Source: Acidobacteriota bacterium (GTDB taxonomy: Bacteria; Acidobacteriota; Terriglobia; Terriglobales; Acidobacteriaceae). Taken from it: 8,080 nt of DNA. The stretch's first letter is position 1; every line of letters begins with the position of its first letter. Where the stretch lies: the NCBI GenBank assembly GCA_025353435.1, contig JANXQR010000531.1, positions 1 to 8,080 of the forward strand. Reading direction: 5' to 3'. Under the pieces are notes generated by a model, which had not been told where the DNA came from, made no database searches, and saw nothing but the letters and a program-made list of their open reading frames with translations. A program made the translations under genes and the position numbers. Below, one piece after another: positions 5,959 through 8,080 of this stretch.

Positions 5959-8080
5959 ATGCTCTTGAAGGGGAATCCACGGCTGCGCTTGATCATTCTC
6001 CTCGGCAGCGCCGTCGTCCTCGTCTTCGCCCTTCTTGGCGCCCTCCAGGCATTCAACACCTCGAACGTCAGTTTCCTTAATCCCGACACAACCGGCGAAA
6101 CCCTCGCCTTTACCGGCCTCACCGTTGTGCTGTTCCTCATGCTCATCGCCCTGCTGGTGCTGCTGTTGAGGAACCTGCTCAAGCTCTACGCCGATCAGGG
6201 CAGCCGCGCCCTCGGCGCTCGCCTTCGTACCCGCATGGTCGTGGGAGCCGTCCTCATCGCGCTCACCCCCGCCGTGTTCATGTTCTTGTTCAGCTTCTTC
6301 CTCATGAACCGCACCATCGACCGGTGGTTCTCGCCCAACACATCGGAGTTGCGAGAAGATTCAACCCGCGTTGCGCTCGAACTCGCTCAGTACGTTGCCG
6401 GCAACGCGCGAAGCGAAGCTGAATCGATTGCGGAATCAGGTGCATTCGATGCGAATACTTCCGTATTCAAGAACGTTTTTGCGTCGCACCGCATCACCCT
6501 CGATGGCGGATTCGTAGTCATCTATTCTAAAGACCGCCGCGTTCTGTCCAACTTTCAGGCGCCGTCCAACACCACCCCTGTCAGCCTCATCCCCTGGCTT
6601 CCCGAGAAGAACGAGCAAGACGAGAGCGTCACGCCCATCCCACTCGGCGGCCTGTTCTACCCCAATCTCTTCACCTCTGCGCAACGCAGCGACCAACCCA
6701 TCCTCCGCATCGGCGACCAGGAATTCGCGCTCGGAATGGCCGTTAGCGCCACCGGCAACGTTGTCGTAGCCGCGCTCCCCATGCCGCAAGGGCTCAGCCA
6801 AACGACTGCACGCATCCGCAAGGGCGCCATCGAATACTGGAAGCTCTTCCGAATACGCGGTCAGGTCCGCAACAGTTTCTCCCTGGTTCTGCTCATCGTC
6901 ACGGTCTTTATCTTCTTCTCCAGTGTCTGGTTGGCTTTGTTTCTCTCCAAGCAGATCACGCGCCCCGTCGCCGCCCTGGCTGATGCCATGGATGAAATCG
7001 CGACTGGAAAATATGAGCAGCGCGTTGAGTTGATTACCAACGGTGAGATGGCCGAGTTAGTACGCTCCTTCAACCACATGGCCGCCGATCTTGAGACAAC
7101 CCGTCAAATGGCGAACACGTCTTCCGCCCAGTTGACCGCCGCTAACCAGGCTCTCGAAGAGCGCCGACGCGAACTCGAAACGATCCTCGAAACCATCCCC
7201 AGCGGCGTGGTAACGCTTGACGACAAGCGAACCGTTCTGCAGGCCAATCGCGCCTTCGCATTCTTGATGGGCCAGCGGCTCGATGCCGCATTGCAGGGCC
7301 AACCGTTCGAGTCGCTGCTTCCAGCAGAGTGCGCCGCTGACATCGCCACCGTAGTCCGCCGCAGCCATCGCATGGGCGCCGCTTCCACTGAGATTGAACT
7401 CCATGTGCATGGCCGCAACATGCACCTGGCAGTCACCAGCGCGCGCCTCGATCTTGCGCACGGCAAGCAGGGAACTGTGCTCGTGGTCGAAGACACGTCG
7501 GAGCTGTTGCGCGCCCAGCGCCAGTTGGCTTGGAAAGAAGTCGCGCAGCGCGTCGCCCACGAAATCAAGAATCCGCTCACCCCCATCGCGCTCTCCGCAG
7601 AAAGGATCGGCAAGCACCTTGACCGCGTCCAGCCCGACTCGCCCAACGTCATCCGCAAATGCAGCGAAGTGATTCTCAGTTGTGTCGGCACACTGCGCAC
7701 ACTGGTCGATCAGTTCTCGGCTCTTGCTCAGTTTCCCGCGCCGCAGCCGCGCGCCTGCGACATGAATTGCATCGCCGAGGAAGCCCTCACGCTGTTTGCC
7801 GGGCGACTTGATGGCATCACGGTTCAGCGCGATTTTACTCCCGGCCTACCCCCGGTCGTGGCCGATCCCGATGCCATCCGCCGAGCGCTCGCCAACCTTA
7901 TTGACAACGCTGCTGAAGCCATGCAGGGAAGCCTCCTGCGCGTACTCTGCGTCGGCAGCTCAATAAGCGAAGATGGCGCCGCGGTCGAAGTCTCAGTCTC
8001 CGACACCGGACACGGCCTCACCGATGAAATTCGCGAGCGCCTTTTTCTACCCTTCTATTCCACCAAGCACCGCGGCACCG
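5959..8080 (+). CDS. ntrY: NtrY-like membrane sensor histidine kinase, 3' end outside window
   Basis: An inner-membrane sensor kinase that would autophosphorylate on His and pass phosphate to a response regulator (NtrX-like in the NtrY family). 707 residues are visible with no stop. Order: TM1 about 10-32, TM2 about 50-71, TM3 about 94-116 followed by RTIDRWFS (118-125), typical of NtrY; an extracytoplasmic segment about 118-303; TM4 about 306-329; HAMP about 327-382 (SKQITRPVAAL, NGEMAELVRSFNHMA); a short linker helix; PAS about 405-512 (ILETIPSGVVTLD); H-box WKEVAQRVAHEIKNPLTPI with phospho-acceptor H534; then LVDQFSALAQFPAP (582-595). In the ATPase domain the N-box NLIDNAAEAM (N646, N650), G1 box DTGHGL (D682) and F-box FLPFYSTK (696-703) are present; the window ends just before the G2 glycines. 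There is no Shine-Dalgarno before the ATG at 5959 and no other start before the in-frame TGA at 5890, suggesting leaderless translation. The signal sensed is unknown. Confidence 0.93.
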   Translation, partial: MLLKGNPRLRLIILLGSAVVLVFALLGALQAFNTSNVSFLNPDTTGETLAFTGLTVVLFLMLIALLVLLLRNLLKLYADQGSRALGARLRTRMVVGAVLIALTPAVFMFLFSFFLMNRTIDRWFSPNTSELREDSTRVALELAQYVAGNARSEAESIAESGAFDANTSVFKNVFASHRITLDGGFVVIYSKDRRVLSNFQAPSNTTPVSLIPWLPEKNEQDESVTPIPLGGLFYPNLFTSAQRSDQPILRIGDQEFALGMAVSATGNVVVAALPMPQGLSQTTARIRKGAIEYWKLFRIRGQVRNSFSLVLLIVTVFIFFSSVWLALFLSKQITRPVAALADAMDEIATGKYEQRVELITNGEMAELVRSFNHMAADLETTRQMANTSSAQLTAANQALEERRRELETILETIPSGVVTLDDKRTVLQANRAFAFLMGQRLDAALQGQPFESLLPAECAADIATVVRRSHRMGAASTEIELHVHGRNMHLAVTSARLDLAHGKQGTVLVVEDTSELLRAQRQLAWKEVAQRVAHEIKNPLTPIALSAERIGKHLDRVQPDSPNVIRKCSEVILSCVGTLRTLVDQFSALAQFPAPQPRACDMNCIAEEALTLFAGRLDGITVQRDFTPGLPPVVADPDAIRRALANLIDNAAEAMQGSLLRVLCVGSSISEDGAAVEVSVSDTGHGLTDEIRERLFLPFYSTKHRGT

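Noticed and set aside
7057..7700. Overlapping minus-strand open frames opposite the kinase gene (also 6436-6801)
   Set aside because: They lie opposite a clear histidine kinase frame with all its motifs and show no independent start signals or domains.
1..8080. Novel defence, mobile or biosynthetic system
   Set aside because: All seven genes are housekeeping or exported single-function types. There are no nuclease, transposase, toxin, recombinase or synthase motifs, no repeat array and no tRNA or integration site.

Overview
This is a GC-rich bacterial chromosomal window with seven protein-coding genes in compact alternating blocks. I saw no RNA gene, CRISPR array, insertion sequence or phage gene. 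The gene mix is a YghZ-type aldo/keto reductase, a canonical alanine dehydrogenase, Sec-exported propeller and discoidin proteins, and an NtrY-like kinase. With the GC-rich codon use, this resembles soil Acidobacteriota (Terriglobia-like). That placement is an inference from style, not proof.

Layout: (1) 1-887, plus strand: 3' part of a YghZ/Gpr-type aldo/keto reductase whose first residues lie outside the window. (2) 943-1926 and 1987-2937, minus strand: a secreted protein with a C-terminal discoidin-like domain, followed 60 nt downstream by a cytoplasmic NAD(P)-dependent epimerase-like SDR, probably co-transcribed. A hairpin at 921-955 sits between the converging ends of blocks 1 and 2. (3) 2938-3323: the only long non-coding stretch, carrying both divergent 5' regions and a hairpin-rich leader in front of ald. 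(4) 3324-4439, plus strand: alanine dehydrogenase with all key residues at canonical positions. (5) 4460-5452 and 5517-5861, minus strand: a secreted beta-propeller protein downstream of a small exported protein of unknown function. (6) 5862-5958: a 97-nt divergent control region with a perfect TATAAT and a 7+7 inverted repeat. (7) 5959-8080, plus strand: an NtrY-like membrane sensor histidine kinase, cut by the window edge just before its last ATP-binding glycine motif.

The genes do not form one obvious pathway. The reductase, epimerase-like SDR and discoidin protein could all relate to sugar metabolism or recognition. Ald links alanine, pyruvate and ammonium, and the kinase belongs to a family known for nitrogen-related signalling, but nothing in the sequence ties these units together. 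I found no convincing novel multi-gene system. The best second-look items are regulatory: an apparently leaderless start for the kinase, a dyad overlapping its -10 box, and a possible structured leader before ald.
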